From positions 1,244,001-1,308,000 of the forward strand of contig NZ_CP109434.1 of the NCBI RefSeq assembly GCF_036227105.1: DNA of 64,000 nucleotides. The letters are read 5' to 3'. This document shows positions 7,281 to 15,396 of this stretch, piece by piece. The translations under genes were made by a program, and so were the position numbers. The notes beneath the pieces are model-generated. The model ran no database searches and was not told where the DNA came from. It saw nothing but the letters and a program-made list of their open reading frames with translations. The first letter of the stretch is position 1; each line of letters starts with the position of its first letter. The stretch comes from Amycolatopsis sp. NBC_01488. GTDB lineage: Bacteria; Actinomycetota; Actinomycetes; Mycobacteriales; Pseudonocardiaceae.

Positions 7281-8132
7281 TCAGGGCGCGAGCAGGTCCC
7301 ACGGCTGTGCCTGCGGGGCCGCTTCCTTCCCCACCTCGCAGCTCGGCCTGAAGTCGCACCAGGCGCAACGGCGGTCCGGGCGGGCCGGGAACAGCACGTC
7401 CGCGTCGCCGCCCGCGTCCAGGGTATCCGTGGCCAGTCTCAGGTCTCCGGCGGTCTCGTCGGCGCGTTGGAGGTGCCTCCGCAGGCTCTCCGGCGTGTGC
7501 TCGGCCGCCGCGATCGTGCCGGTCGGGAGGTGGTGCAGCTCCACCGTCGTGCACGGCATCCGCAGCGTTCGCGCCGCCGCCACCGCGTACAGCGCCAACG
7601 CCTGCGAAGCCCGGGCCTCGTACTCGTCCGGCGGCCGCCGGCCCGTCTTGTAGTCCACGATGACGAGTGCGCCGTCACGGGCGTCGATGCGGTCCGCGCG
7701 ACCCTCGATGATCATCGACGGCCGCTCCCCCGGCGATGGGCTGACCGGCGCCGACACCCAGCGCTCGAGCCCGACCGGGTCGTGCGTGACGTCGTTGTCC
7801 TCGACGTACTCCGCCACCCAGCCCTTCGCGCGGGCCCGGTAGCGCGCCGCCTGCTCTTCGCTCTCGAAGCCCGCGTCCTTCCAGTACTCCGCCACCAGCG
7901 CCACCGCCCGCTGCGGCACCCGCTTGAGCACCGGCAGGTCGAACAACGCCCGCAACGCGTTGTGCACCACCGCGCCGAGCGTGCTGTGCGCCCACGGCCC
8001 CGTGCGCTGCGGGGTCGGCCGTTCGAGGTACGCGAGCCGGTACCGGCGCGGGCAGTCGTCGAAGGTGGCCAGCCGCGCCGGCGACACCTTCGTGAGCCGC
8101 ACCGGTTGCGCGACGCCGAAGTCGAACCCCAT
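7281..8132 (-). CDS. RecB-family PD-(D/E)XK nuclease with Fe-S cysteines
   Basis: 283 aa. The nuclease core is visible as EGRADRIDARDGALVIVDYKTGR, giving the Asp and Asp-Tyr-Lys residues of PD-(D/E)XK enzymes (PDDEXK_1). One cysteine lies near the N-terminus (FDDCPRRYRL) and three near the C-terminus (RCAWCDFRPSC), the arrangement that binds a 4Fe-4S cluster in AddB-type nucleases. It lacks a helicase domain, so it resembles stand-alone RecB nucleases (Rv2119-like) and not AddB itself. ATG 8132 is chosen because family members begin near this point; a GTG at 8144 is also possible. Upstream lie the hairpin cassettes at 8170-8339. Confidence 0.8.
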   Translation of the reverse strand: MGFDFGVAQPVRLTKVSPARLATFDDCPRRYRLAYLERPTPQRTGPWAHSTLGAVVHNALRALFDLPVLKRVPQRAVALVAEYWKDAGFESEEQAARYRARAKGWVAEYVEDNDVTHDPVGLERWVSAPVSPSPGERPSMIIEGRADRIDARDGALVIVDYKTGRRPPDEYEARASQALALYAVAAARTLRMPCTTVELHHLPTGTIAAAEHTPESLRRHLQRADETAGDLRLATDTLDAGGDADVLFPARPDRRCAWCDFRPSCEVGKEAAPQAQPWDLLAP

Positions 8133-8169
8133 CTGCTCCTTCACGCCGCCCACGCTACGCACCACCACC

Positions 8170-8339
8170 GACAGTTTTTCCGGGGGTTCGGGTGGCGGAG
8201 CCCCCGACCTGGGGCGAAGCCCCAGATGTCACCGACAGTTTTTCCGGGGGTTCGGGTGGCGGAGCCCCCGACCTGGGGCGAAGCCCCAGATGTCACCGAC
8301 ACTTCCGCGCGGGGCGAGCCGCCCCGCGCGGAAAGTGTC
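8170..8339. repeat. Three successive GACA...TGTC hairpin cassettes (two identical)
   Basis: Cassettes at 8170-8230 and 8234-8294 are identical direct repeats (period 64 bp), each with a GGGG.../...CCCC hairpin and a CTGGGGC-GAA-GCCCCAG hairpin. A third, 8298-8339, has another core (TTCCGCGCGGGGCG and its complement) but the same GACA and TGTC ends. The three are separated by exactly ACC. The third lies right after the rhamnosidase stop codon on the minus strand and should act as its terminator. A related single copy is at 38108-38166. Confidence 0.85.
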
Positions 8340-8340
8340 G

Positions 8341-10803
8341 CTACCGCACCACCAGGACCGTGTGCGTGCCGCCGGAGACGGTCAACGGACCCGCCGCGCG
8401 GAGCGGGCGCCCGTCCAGCAGGACCAGCCGACCACCGGGAACCACCAGCGAACCGGACGTCCCCCGCGGGGCCGTGACCGTCAGCGAGAACACCGAACCC
8501 TGCTGAGACCACGAAGCCGACAACGCACCCTTCGGCGTCGGTACCGCTCCCCGTGCCCAGGCGACAGAACCCGTGTGCGGCGAAACCGTCCACGTCGCGA
8601 AGCCCGGCGAAGTCGGCGAGACGCCCAACAACTCGTTCGTCAACGCCGGCACGACGCCGGTCGACCAGCCGTGCGCAGCCGAGGTGTACCCCTGCTCGTA
8701 CTGCGAACCGCCGTCGCCGATGCCCTCCCACGCCGTGATACCCGGGTCGTGGCTGGTCATCCAGCCGTACATCCGCTTGATCTGGTCGATCGCCGAGTCC
8801 GGCTGCCCGCTCCGGAACCGCGCCTGCAGCTCAGGGAACGACGTGAACGCGTACACGCGCTTCGTCCCGTCGGCGACGAGAGTGTCGTTGTCCATGAAGG
8901 GATTCCCGTACGGCAACGCCCCGGCGGCGAGCCGCGCCAACGCCGAAGTCGCCTGCGACGGCGAGGCGATCCCCGCCACGATCGCCTGGCTGTTGCCGTC
9001 CTGGCCGTGCCGCACCGCGCCCGTCCCCGAGTCGAGGTACGCCCCGGCTGCCGGGTCCCACAGATACTGGTTCACCGCCGCCGCGACGCCGGAAGCCCGC
9101 GCGAGCCAGCGATCCGCGTCGGAAGCGTGCCCCGTCGCACGCGCCAGGCCCGCCGCGCCCTGAAGCGCCCGGACGTACAACGCGTTGTAGTACGTCACTT
9201 CGCCTGTACGCGGCAGGAACGCGTAGTCGCCGTAGCCGCTGGTGCCGTTGAGGCCCTTCGCGAGCAACCCGCGCGAATCGGTGACCGACGGATACCACGC
9301 GTCGAGCGCCTTCACGAGGTTCGAGTAGTACGAAGACACGTACGCGGTGTCGCCCGTGTAGAGCACGTAGTCCCAGCTCGACGTCACCCACCAGAGCGGA
9401 TAGTCGAACAGCGGCAGCGTGTAGTCGTTGATCGACGCGGGCGGGATCCAGCCGTCCGCGCGCTGGTGGTCGGCCAGGTCGGCGAGCACGTTGCGCGCCG
9501 CCGTGCCGTCCTGGTGGGTCAGGTACTCGGTCAGCCCGGACACCGCGACGTCGCCGACGTACGGGTCCCGGTCGCGCTTCGCGCCGTCGTGCAGCACCAG
9601 CTTCCCGTCCAGTGACGGCGAAAACGCGCCGCGCGGGTCCACATCGGACTCGCGGAACGTGTCCATGGCCAGCTCGTTGGTGTACGACGCCGCGTACCAG
9701 TACTTGTTCAGGTCGGCGTCCGACGACTCGAACCAGCCGCGGTAGCTGTCCGGCGTGCCGAGGAACGGCGTGAAGTCGAGCGAGACGCCGCTGATCCGCA
9801 CCTCGCCGGACGGCTGTGCGAGCGGCGCGTCCGACGCCAGCGCGTCGAGGCTGATCCGCAGGTAGCGGAAGCCGTGCAGGCCGTCCGCGCACACCTGCGT
9901 CCCGGCGGCGCAGCCCTTCGTGTCGCGCCAGACCGTCGGTGTCGCCGGCACGGCGTACTGGTCGCTGCCCGGGCCGCCCGAGAAGTCCGAGCGGGTGAAG
10001 TCGGAGCGTTCGCCCAGGTACTGCTGGGTTTCCGAGAACGACAGCCGGACGCCCGGCCGGTTCGCCGACGCGCCCGCGAAGGTGATCTTCGGGTATCCCG
10101 CGACGACCTTGGCGAAGTCGACCACCGCGACCGGCACCGGCGGGTCGGCGACCAGGCCCGGCCAGACCTCGTTCACACGGCTGAACTCGCCCGACGGGGT
10201 GTTCTGGTCCTTCGTGACGGTGATCCGGACCTGCGCGGTGGTCACCGGCCGGTCGAACGCGACCGCGCGCTGAACCGCGGTGTTGCCGGTGACGGACGCC
10301 GCCACCCGCCACGCGCCGCCGTCGAGCACCTCGACCGTGAAGTCCTGTGGCACACCGTCCACACTGGACAGGACGGTGACGCCGGGGAGCGCGACCGGCG
10401 CGGCCGAGGTGATCGTCAGGACGTCCGGGTAGGCGCCGATGGTGTCGTCGTTCCAGAACGTGTCCACGTTGCCGTCGACGGCGTTGCCGGGGTCGTACGT
10501 CCGCGGCTGGCCGTTCCCGCCGTTGTTGGGCGCGTGGAACGACGACGCGGCCGCCGTCGTCCCGCCCGGCCACGCCGGCTTCGGCGGCGGCGCCTGCCGC
10601 TTGAACGTCGTGACGCCCTTCCCGAGCAGGCCGTCCGGGTTCGCGACGTCGCCGGTCGTGGACAGCACCTGCACGGGCCGGACGTCGCGGCTCGACGGCG
10701 CCACGACGTACTTCTGCCAGCTCGGCGCGGCGTCCGCGGGCGCGGCCACCACACCGCTCGCCACCAGGACCGTGACCGGCAGGAATGCTCTGAGCCACTT
10801 CAT
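8341..10803 (-). CDS. Secreted alpha-L-rhamnosidase-like glycoside hydrolase (GH78) with discoidin domain
   Basis: 820 aa. Residues 1-26 form a Sec signal peptide ending ADA; residues 90-230 resemble an F5/8-type (discoidin) carbohydrate-binding domain (NAVDGNVDTFWND). The main (alpha/alpha)6 barrel follows, with DTFRESDVDPRGAF, DRDPYVGDV, WVTSSWDYVLYTGD and the C-terminal beta domain WTVSPHTGSVAWARG, as in GH78 enzymes. It probably releases rhamnose or a related terminal sugar from plant polysaccharide outside the cell. The ATG at 10803 has a GGAGG site. A LacI-type operator lies 20 bp upstream. No sugar transporter or LacI gene is adjacent. Confidence 0.8.
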   Translation of the reverse strand: MKWLRAFLPVTVLVASGVVAAPADAAPSWQKYVVAPSSRDVRPVQVLSTTGDVANPDGLLGKGVTTFKRQAPPPKPAWPGGTTAAASSFHAPNNGGNGQPRTYDPGNAVDGNVDTFWNDDTIGAYPDVLTITSAAPVALPGVTVLSSVDGVPQDFTVEVLDGGAWRVAASVTGNTAVQRAVAFDRPVTTAQVRITVTKDQNTPSGEFSRVNEVWPGLVADPPVPVAVVDFAKVVAGYPKITFAGASANRPGVRLSFSETQQYLGERSDFTRSDFSGGPGSDQYAVPATPTVWRDTKGCAAGTQVCADGLHGFRYLRISLDALASDAPLAQPSGEVRISGVSLDFTPFLGTPDSYRGWFESSDADLNKYWYAASYTNELAMDTFRESDVDPRGAFSPSLDGKLVLHDGAKRDRDPYVGDVAVSGLTEYLTHQDGTAARNVLADLADHQRADGWIPPASINDYTLPLFDYPLWWVTSSWDYVLYTGDTAYVSSYYSNLVKALDAWYPSVTDSRGLLAKGLNGTSGYGDYAFLPRTGEVTYYNALYVRALQGAAGLARATGHASDADRWLARASGVAAAVNQYLWDPAAGAYLDSGTGAVRHGQDGNSQAIVAGIASPSQATSALARLAAGALPYGNPFMDNDTLVADGTKRVYAFTSFPELQARFRSGQPDSAIDQIKRMYGWMTSHDPGITAWEGIGDGGSQYEQGYTSAAHGWSTGVVPALTNELLGVSPTSPGFATWTVSPHTGSVAWARGAVPTPKGALSASWSQQGSVFSLTVTAPRGTSGSLVVPGGRLVLLDGRPLRAAGPLTVSGGTHTVLVVR

Positions 10804-10822
10804 CGAGGCCTCCGCAAGGCGT

Positions 10823-10836
10823 TTGAATCGTTTCAA
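10823..10836. promoter_or_regulatory. LacI-family operator-like palindrome upstream of the rhamnosidase
   Basis: TTGAA-tcgt-TTCAA is an inverted repeat that, read on the minus strand, is TTGAAACGATTCAA, close to the LacI/GalR-family operator form. It lies 20-33 bp before the rhamnosidase start, in the 5' untranslated or core promoter region, so sugar-responsive repression is likely. The regulator gene is not in this window. Confidence 0.6.
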
Positions 10837-10927
10837 TCGCTGGGTTGGGATTCAGGCTGCGCGAAGCGTGCCAACGATGTCAACGAAGCCGGCGGTTCCT
10901 GTCCGGCAGGACAACCCGAAAGGCGGG

Positions 10928-11557
10928 TCAGTTCCCGCCGGCGATGAAGCCGCGCACGGAGTTCGCGACGAGCTCGACGGCGATGGCCGCGAGCAGCAGG
11001 CCGGCCACCTTGGCCAGCAGCGTGATGCCGCTTTCCTTGATCAGCCGGATGACGACGCCGGAGTAGCGCATGCAGATGTAGATCACGAAGTGCGTCGTGA
11101 CGATCGCCAGCGCCAGGGCGATGTACGCGCCGAGGTGGCCGTCGGCCTGGCGGACGAACACGATGGTCGCGGCGATCGCGCCGGGGCCGGCCAGCAGCGG
11201 CGTGCCGAGCGGGACGAGCGCGATGTTGACGTCTTCCGCCGCCGCCTCCGGCTCGTGCCCGTTGCCGGTCAGCAGCTGCAGCGAGATGAGCAGGAGCAAC
11301 AGCCCGCCCGCGCCCTGCAGCGCGGGGATGCCGATGCCGAGGTAGGCCAGGATCGCCTGGCCGGCGACCGCGAACAGGCTGATGACCAGCAGCGACACCA
11401 GGACGGCCTGCCGGGCGGCGCGCGCCCGCGTCGCCACCGGCTTGCGGCCGACGAGGCTGAGGAACACCGGCACCGTGCCGGGCGGATCCATGATGACGAC
11501 CAGGGTGATCGTCGCGCTCATGAAGAGCCTCGCGTCGAAGAAGTCGGCGATCGCCAT
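10928..11557 (-). CDS. marC: MarC family integral membrane protein
   Basis: 209 aa with six hydrophobic segments and the family signatures MDPPGTVPVFLSL in helix 1 and LVPLGTPLLAGPGAIAATIVF in the middle, as in MarC/UPF0056 proteins. These were once linked to multiple antibiotic resistance in E. coli, but a direct role was not confirmed and the transported substrate is unknown. The ATG at 11557 has a GGGAG site about 10 bp upstream. An IS110 element lies immediately upstream, so the original promoter, or linkage to the PHP gene at 13123, has probably been changed. Confidence 0.85.
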   Translation of the reverse strand: MAIADFFDARLFMSATITLVVIMDPPGTVPVFLSLVGRKPVATRARAARQAVLVSLLVISLFAVAGQAILAYLGIGIPALQGAGGLLLLLISLQLLTGNGHEPEAAAEDVNIALVPLGTPLLAGPGAIAATIVFVRQADGHLGAYIALALAIVTTHFVIYICMRYSGVVIRLIKESGITLLAKVAGLLLAAIAVELVANSVRGFIAGGN

Positions 11558-11619
11558 GTCAGAAGCTCCCGTCTGTTTCGCAGGCTTCACGGGGCTGGGA
11601 AGATGGGGTGGGCCGCTCG

Positions 11620-11807
11620 GTAAGCCGGTTGGACTGTGATGCGGTGAGAGCTCGAATGTCAGAATGGTGATGGAGGTCCGCTCCGGGACTACGGTTTGTG
11701 CCAGACCGGCGGTGCGCCGCCGCACGAGCACGTGTGTCAGTTTCGCTGCTTCCCGGGACCTCTCCGAGCGGCCCACCCAGGACGACAGGACCGATGGGTG
11801 GTACATC
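11620..11807 (+). ncRNA. Candidate bridge RNA region of the IS110 element
   Basis: In characterised IS110 elements the left non-coding end makes a structured bridge RNA that pairs with donor and target DNA. Here the matching region can fold: GAGGTCC (11673-11679) pairs with GGACCTC (11756-11762), closing a domain of about 90 nt that contains an inner GTGCG/CGCAC hairpin near 11712. The assignment rests on position and this pairing only; the guide loops were not identified. Confidence 0.35.
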
Positions 11808-13070
11808 ATGACAAAATCGTCGGCGCGGGACGAGGTGCTGTACCTGCGCGCTGCGGGTGTGGATGTCGGCAAACGGTTCGTGATGGCATGCGTACGCACC
11901 CCGGACCCGCGCCGGGCAGGCCGATGGCTGCTGGAGACCGAACGGTTCGACACCACCGCCGGGGCCATCCGGGACCTGCGTGACTGGCTGACCGAACACG
12001 CAGTCGAAATCGTTGCCCTGGAAGCCACCTCGGACTACTGGCGTGCGGTGTATTACCCGCTGCAGGACGCCGGGCTGAACCTGATGCTGGTCAACCCCGC
12101 CCACCTGCGCGGGATCAAGGGCCGCAAGACCGACCCATCGGATGCGGCGTTCCTGGCCCGCGCCGCCGCCTCGGGAATGGTGCTGGCCTCCTTCGTACCC
12201 GACCGCGCGATCCGCGAACTGCGGGAACTGACCCGCCGCCGCACCGAAATCCGCGCCGACCGCGGCCGCGAAATCCAACGACTGGAAAAAGAACTCGAGG
12301 ACAGCGGCCTCAAACTGACCAGCGTCCTGACCGACGTCACCGGAGTCAGCTCGCGGCGGATCCTGGCCGCATTGATCGACGGCGAACGCGACCCCGCCAC
12401 ACTGGCCGAGCTGGCCCTCAGCCACGCCCGCGCCAAGATCCCCGCCCTCACCGTGGCGCTGGAGGGCACGTTCACCGACCACCACGCTTTCATGTGCCGG
12501 CACTTCCTCACCCAGATCGACCACCTCGCCGAACTGGTCACCGAACTGGACATGCGGATCGCCGACCTGATGCGCGACCGCGACCGGGACCTGAACAACC
12601 TCGACACCATCCCCGGCATCGGGCGCACCGCCGCCGAGATCATCATCAGCGAGACCGGTGGAGACATGGCCCCGTTCGCCACCGCCGCGCACCTGGCCTC
12701 CTGGATCGGCGTCTGCCCCGGCCTCAACGAATCGGCCGGGGTGAACAAATCCGGCCACACCCGCCACGGCAACGCCAACCTCAAACGCATCCTCGGTACC
12801 GCCGCCATGGCCGCGATCAAGCAAAAGAACTCCTACTACGCCGTCTACTACCGGCGCCTCGCCGCCCGCCGCGGCCGGCAACGAGCCCTGGTCGCCGTCA
12901 TGCACAAACTCACCATCGCGATCTGGCACATCCTGACCGACAAGGTCACCCACCACGACCTGGGCGCCGACTACTTCACCCGCCGCGACCCCCAGCGCAC
13001 CATGCACCAGATCGTCAAGCAGGCCAACGCCCTGGGCATGACCGTCCGCTTCGACCCGATCCCAGCCTGA
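11808..13070 (+). CDS. IS110 family transposase (DEDD recombinase)
   Basis: 420 aa, full length for the family. The N-terminal RuvC-like domain carries D19 (AGVDVGK), E72 (ALEATSDYW), D109 and D112 (KTDPSDA), the DEDD set. The C-terminal Transposase_20 domain has the helix-hairpin-helix NLDTIPGIGRTAAEII and LNESAGVNKSGHTRHGNANLK, which supplies the serine nucleophile region. No frameshift or stop interrupts it, so it may be active. The ATG at 11808 follows a weak GGTGG site. The strand is opposite to both neighbours. It probably cuts and pastes its element with RNA-guided target choice. Confidence 0.93.
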   Translation: MTKSSARDEVLYLRAAGVDVGKRFVMACVRTPDPRRAGRWLLETERFDTTAGAIRDLRDWLTEHAVEIVALEATSDYWRAVYYPLQDAGLNLMLVNPAHLRGIKGRKTDPSDAAFLARAAASGMVLASFVPDRAIRELRELTRRRTEIRADRGREIQRLEKELEDSGLKLTSVLTDVTGVSSRRILAALIDGERDPATLAELALSHARAKIPALTVALEGTFTDHHAFMCRHFLTQIDHLAELVTELDMRIADLMRDRDRDLNNLDTIPGIGRTAAEIIISETGGDMAPFATAAHLASWIGVCPGLNESAGVNKSGHTRHGNANLKRILGTAAMAAIKQKNSYYAVYYRRLAARRGRQRALVAVMHKLTIAIWHILTDKVTHHDLGADYFTRRDPQRTMHQIVKQANALGMTVRFDPIPA

Positions 13071-13122
13071 CGCAGGACCCCAACAACCACACACCGACCA
13101 GCGAATCGCACTCATCTTCGTG

Positions 13123-13986
13123 TCAGCCCTTCACGACCTGGAACCCCGTCGCACGCGAAACGAGTTCTTCGAGCTGCCCGGGATCGGTGGTGCACTCGCC
13201 GAGCGCGATCGTCTTGTTCGTGCCGTGGTAGTCGCTGGACCCGGTGACGAGCAGGCCCAGCTCACCCGCCAGCGCACGGGTGCGGGCCCGCGTCGGCGCG
13301 TCGTGGTTCGGGTGGTCGGCTTCGACGCCGGTGAGCCCGTGCGCGGCCAGCTCGGCGAGGGTGTCCTCGCTGATCGTGGCGCCGCGGCTGAAGGCGAAGG
13401 GGTGCGCGATGACCGTGACGCCGCCGGCCGCGCGGATCATGGCGATGGCTTCTTCGACGGGCGTGTCACGGCGGGCGACGTAGTAGCCGCGGCGCGGGCT
13501 GAGGTAGTCGGCGAAGGCCTCGTCGACGGACTTGACCAGCCCGGCGCGGACCAGCGCCTGGGCCAGGTGCGGGCGCCCGGGCGGCGAGTCCTCGGGCAGG
13601 AGGCCGAAGATCTCGTCGGCGTCGACCGGCAGGCCGTCGGCGGCCATCCGCTCGGCCATCCGGCGCAGCCGCGTGCGGCGCTCGACGCGCAGCCGGGTCT
13701 GCTCGGTGACGACGGGCTCGGACGTCGGGTCGAAGAGGTAAGCCAGCAGGTGGACGCTGATCTGGCGGCCGGTTTCGGGGTCGATCGACACCGTGGAGAG
13801 CTCGGCGCCGGGGACCAGGGTCAGGCCCGGCGGCACGGCTTCGGTGGCGGGCGCCCAGCCCGCGGTGGTGTCGTGGTCGGTGATCGCGACGACGTCGAGC
13901 CCGGCTCTCGCGGCCGCGGCGACGAGCCCGGCCGGCGAGTCGGTGCCGTCGGAAGCGGTGGAATGGGCGTGCAGGTCGATGCGCAT
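13123..13986 (-). CDS. PHP domain metal-dependent phosphatase (YciV/TrpH-like)
   Basis: 287 aa beginning MRIDLHAHSTASDGT, with further metal-binding motifs ITDHDTTAG, PGAELST, VIAHPFAF and TGSSDYHG, the complete PHP active site of nine His/Asp/Glu residues. Relatives act as 3',5'-nucleotide bisphosphate phosphatases or 5'-to-3' exonucleases on short RNA; which applies here is not known. An in-frame ATG at 13995 would add three residues; neither start has a ribosome site. The stop lies about 50 bp from the IS110 transposase stop, so the insertion is directly downstream of this gene. Confidence 0.88.
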   Translation of the reverse strand: MRIDLHAHSTASDGTDSPAGLVAAAARAGLDVVAITDHDTTAGWAPATEAVPPGLTLVPGAELSTVSIDPETGRQISVHLLAYLFDPTSEPVVTEQTRLRVERRTRLRRMAERMAADGLPVDADEIFGLLPEDSPPGRPHLAQALVRAGLVKSVDEAFADYLSPRRGYYVARRDTPVEEAIAMIRAAGGVTVIAHPFAFSRGATISEDTLAELAAHGLTGVEADHPNHDAPTRARTRALAGELGLLVTGSSDYHGTNKTIALGECTTDPGQLEELVSRATGFQVVKG

Positions 13987-14034
13987 CGTGTCCATTGTCG
14001 ACGATGCGCTACGTCACACCCGCGGCGGTACGCC

Positions 14035-14595
14035 TCAGCCGACCGGCTTCTTCCCCCGCGCCGCTCGTTGGGCCTTGATCATCGAGAAGCGCTCGGCCTG
14101 CTTCTGCTTGTCGCCGAAGACGAGCTCCGAGATCGTGTCGTAGAACTCTTCGGGCCGCGGGAGGTAGTCGATCCGGTTCAGCGCCTGGATCTGACCGGCC
14201 GACTCGACGACCATCGTGCCGTAGCCCATCATGCGGCCGGTGGCGGTGCGCACGTAGCTGAGGTCGGTGACCTTGCTGATCGGCATCATCAGCACCTTGG
14301 TGGTGAAGACGCCGGTGGTCATCACGAACCGCTTGTCGGTGACCACCAGGCGCTCGACCCACCACTCCATCACCTGGTAGGCGAAGCGCAGCACGACGAG
14401 CAGCGCGACGTACCAGAGGATGTTCTGGCCGATGTACAGCGCCGGTGGCAGCAGGTAGGACACCAGGACGCAGACGGCCAGCAGCGCGGCCGCTTCGAAG
14501 GTGTCCCACAGCAGCACCGCCCAGTGGCGGCGGATCCGGATGACCCGCCGCTCGGTGTCGAGGAGGTACTCGTCGGGGTCGCGTGGCGCGAACAT
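14035..14595 (-). CDS. Membrane protein with bacterial PH domain (YdbS-like)
   Basis: 186 aa. Two hydrophobic segments at about 24-48 and 57-75 are followed by WWVERLVVTDKRFVMTTGVFTTKVLMMPISKVTDLSYVRTATGRMMGYGTMVVESAGQ, the bPH_2 domain. The C-terminal 40 residues are charged. Such proteins are common in actinobacteria and their binding partners are unknown. The start ATG is at 14595. It lies 39 bp downstream of the PHP gene start, in the same orientation, so the PHP gene may follow it in one transcript. Confidence 0.8.
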   Translation of the reverse strand: MFAPRDPDEYLLDTERRVIRIRRHWAVLLWDTFEAAALLAVCVLVSYLLPPALYIGQNILWYVALLVVLRFAYQVMEWWVERLVVTDKRFVMTTGVFTTKVLMMPISKVTDLSYVRTATGRMMGYGTMVVESAGQIQALNRIDYLPRPEEFYDTISELVFGDKQKQAERFSMIKAQRAARGKKPVG

Positions 14596-14615
14596 GGTTC
14601 GAGGGTAGCCCCCGA

Positions 14616-14780
14616 TCAGCGCTTGAACACGTTGCTGACGAAGGTGATCACCGATTCGGCCGAGCTGCGCAGGAAGTCGACGATGTTGCCGACCAGGCCC
14701 GCGGCCTGACCGGGCTGGGCAATGACGAAGAACAGCACCAACGCGATACCGGCGAGGCCCGCAATCTTCTTCACGTTCAC
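14616..14780 (-). CDS. Conserved-looking 54-aa membrane protein
   Basis: A small gene with the sequence VNVKKIAGLAGIALVLFFVIA, then QPGQAAGLVGNIVDFLRSS and AESVITFVSNVFKR. One membrane helix (residues 6-21) is followed by an amphipathic stretch. I have seen proteins of this form beside PH-domain proteins in other actinobacteria, but I cannot name a family. The stop is 21 bp before the start of the PH-domain gene, which suggests co-transcription. The GTG at 14780 has only a weak, distant GGGA; a second GTG at 14774 is possible. Codon third positions are G/C-rich, as in real genes here. Confidence 0.65.
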   Translation of the reverse strand: MNVKKIAGLAGIALVLFFVIAQPGQAAGLVGNIVDFLRSSAESVITFVSNVFKR

Positions 14781-14963
14781 CGCGATCAAATCCCGTCTCT
14801 TACGGTGACACCGGACAACAGCACAAATCCTGACTTTTTACGTTGTACCGCACTGAACAGGCGCGCGGGAGGGAAGTCCCGCGCTTGGGTCAGCACGCGG
14901 TCCGAAGTGTACCGTACGGCTACTCTCCGTGTACAGGACATCCGTTTTCAGTTCGGTCACGTC

Positions 14964-14969
14964 TACCCT
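14964..14969 (+). promoter_or_regulatory. -10 box TACCCT, leaderless Nudix gene
   Basis: The hexamer ends 7 bp before the ATG at 14977 and no ribosome site is present, so transcription probably begins at or next to the start codon. Confidence 0.5.
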
Positions 14970-14976
14970 TCGGGAC

Positions 14977-15390
14977 ATGGACGGCCGCACCAGCACCACG
15001 ATCCGCTGCGTAGGCGGCATCGCGTTCGACTCGTACGGCCGATTGCTGCTGATCCGGCGGGCCAATGATCCCGGTTCGGGGCAATGGTCGCTGCCGGGTG
15101 GCCGAGTCGAACCGGGCGAAACGGACAAGGAAGCGGTGATACGGGAGCTGCGAGAGGAAACCGGACTCGACGTGATTCCCGGCACACTGGTGGGGTCGGT
15201 GATCAGGGGGCCGTACGCGATCTTCGACTACCGGTGCGAAGTGGCCGGCGGAGTTCTCACGGCGGGTGACGACGCCTCGGACGCTCGTTGGTCCGATGCG
15301 GCAGACCTGTCGGCCCTGGAGGCGGCCGGATCGCTGGTGGAGCTCCTCTACGTGACGCTGCGTGACTGGAAGGCGTTGCCGAAGGCTTGA
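14977..15390 (+). CDS. Nudix hydrolase
   Basis: 137 aa. The full Nudix box is present: GGRVEPGETDKEAVIRELREETGLDV (about residues 43-68), fitting GX5EX7REUXEEXGU, with the two Glu pairs that bind Mg2+. It should hydrolyse a nucleoside diphosphate linked to some group, such as an oxidised nucleotide, NADH or ADP-sugar. The flanking sequence does not point to one substrate. The upstream in-frame ATG at 14929 is rejected because family similarity starts at IRCVGGIAFD and a TACCCT -10 box lies between. The gene ends at a dispersed repeat (copy A), facing the converging DUF2332 gene. Confidence 0.9.
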   Translation: MDGRTSTTIRCVGGIAFDSYGRLLLIRRANDPGSGQWSLPGGRVEPGETDKEAVIRELREETGLDVIPGTLVGSVIRGPYAIFDYRCEVAGGVLTAGDDASDARWSDAADLSALEAAGSLVELLYVTLRDWKALPKA

Positions 15391-15396
15391 AACTGG

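Larger units (their letters stand above)
11580..13120 (+). mobile_element. IS110-family insertion sequence (ends approximate)
   Basis: One intact IS110 transposase gene with about 230 bp of non-coding DNA before it and about 50 bp after. IS110 elements do not carry ordinary terminal inverted repeats or make target duplications, so the exact ends cannot be read from the sequence; they must lie between 11558 and about 11670 and between 13071 and 13122. The longer non-coding part is on the left, as in the IS110 subgroup, not IS1111. It separates two minus-strand genes, PHP and marC. Confidence 0.8.

Noticed and set aside
8831-10798. 655-codon minus-strand frame inside the rhamnosidase gene
   Set aside because: Out of frame with the clear GH78 protein and composed of Arg/Gly-rich shadow sequence.
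11556-11665. ATGTCAGAA repeated at 11556 and 11657 as an IS110 end duplication
   Set aside because: One copy includes the marC start codon, so it is native sequence; IS110 elements do not need target duplications, and nine bases could recur by chance.
11585-13135. CTTCACG on both sides of the IS110 element as a target-site duplication
   Set aside because: The right copy is inside the normal C-terminus of the PHP gene and the left copy does not border the element; seven bases is too short to rely on.
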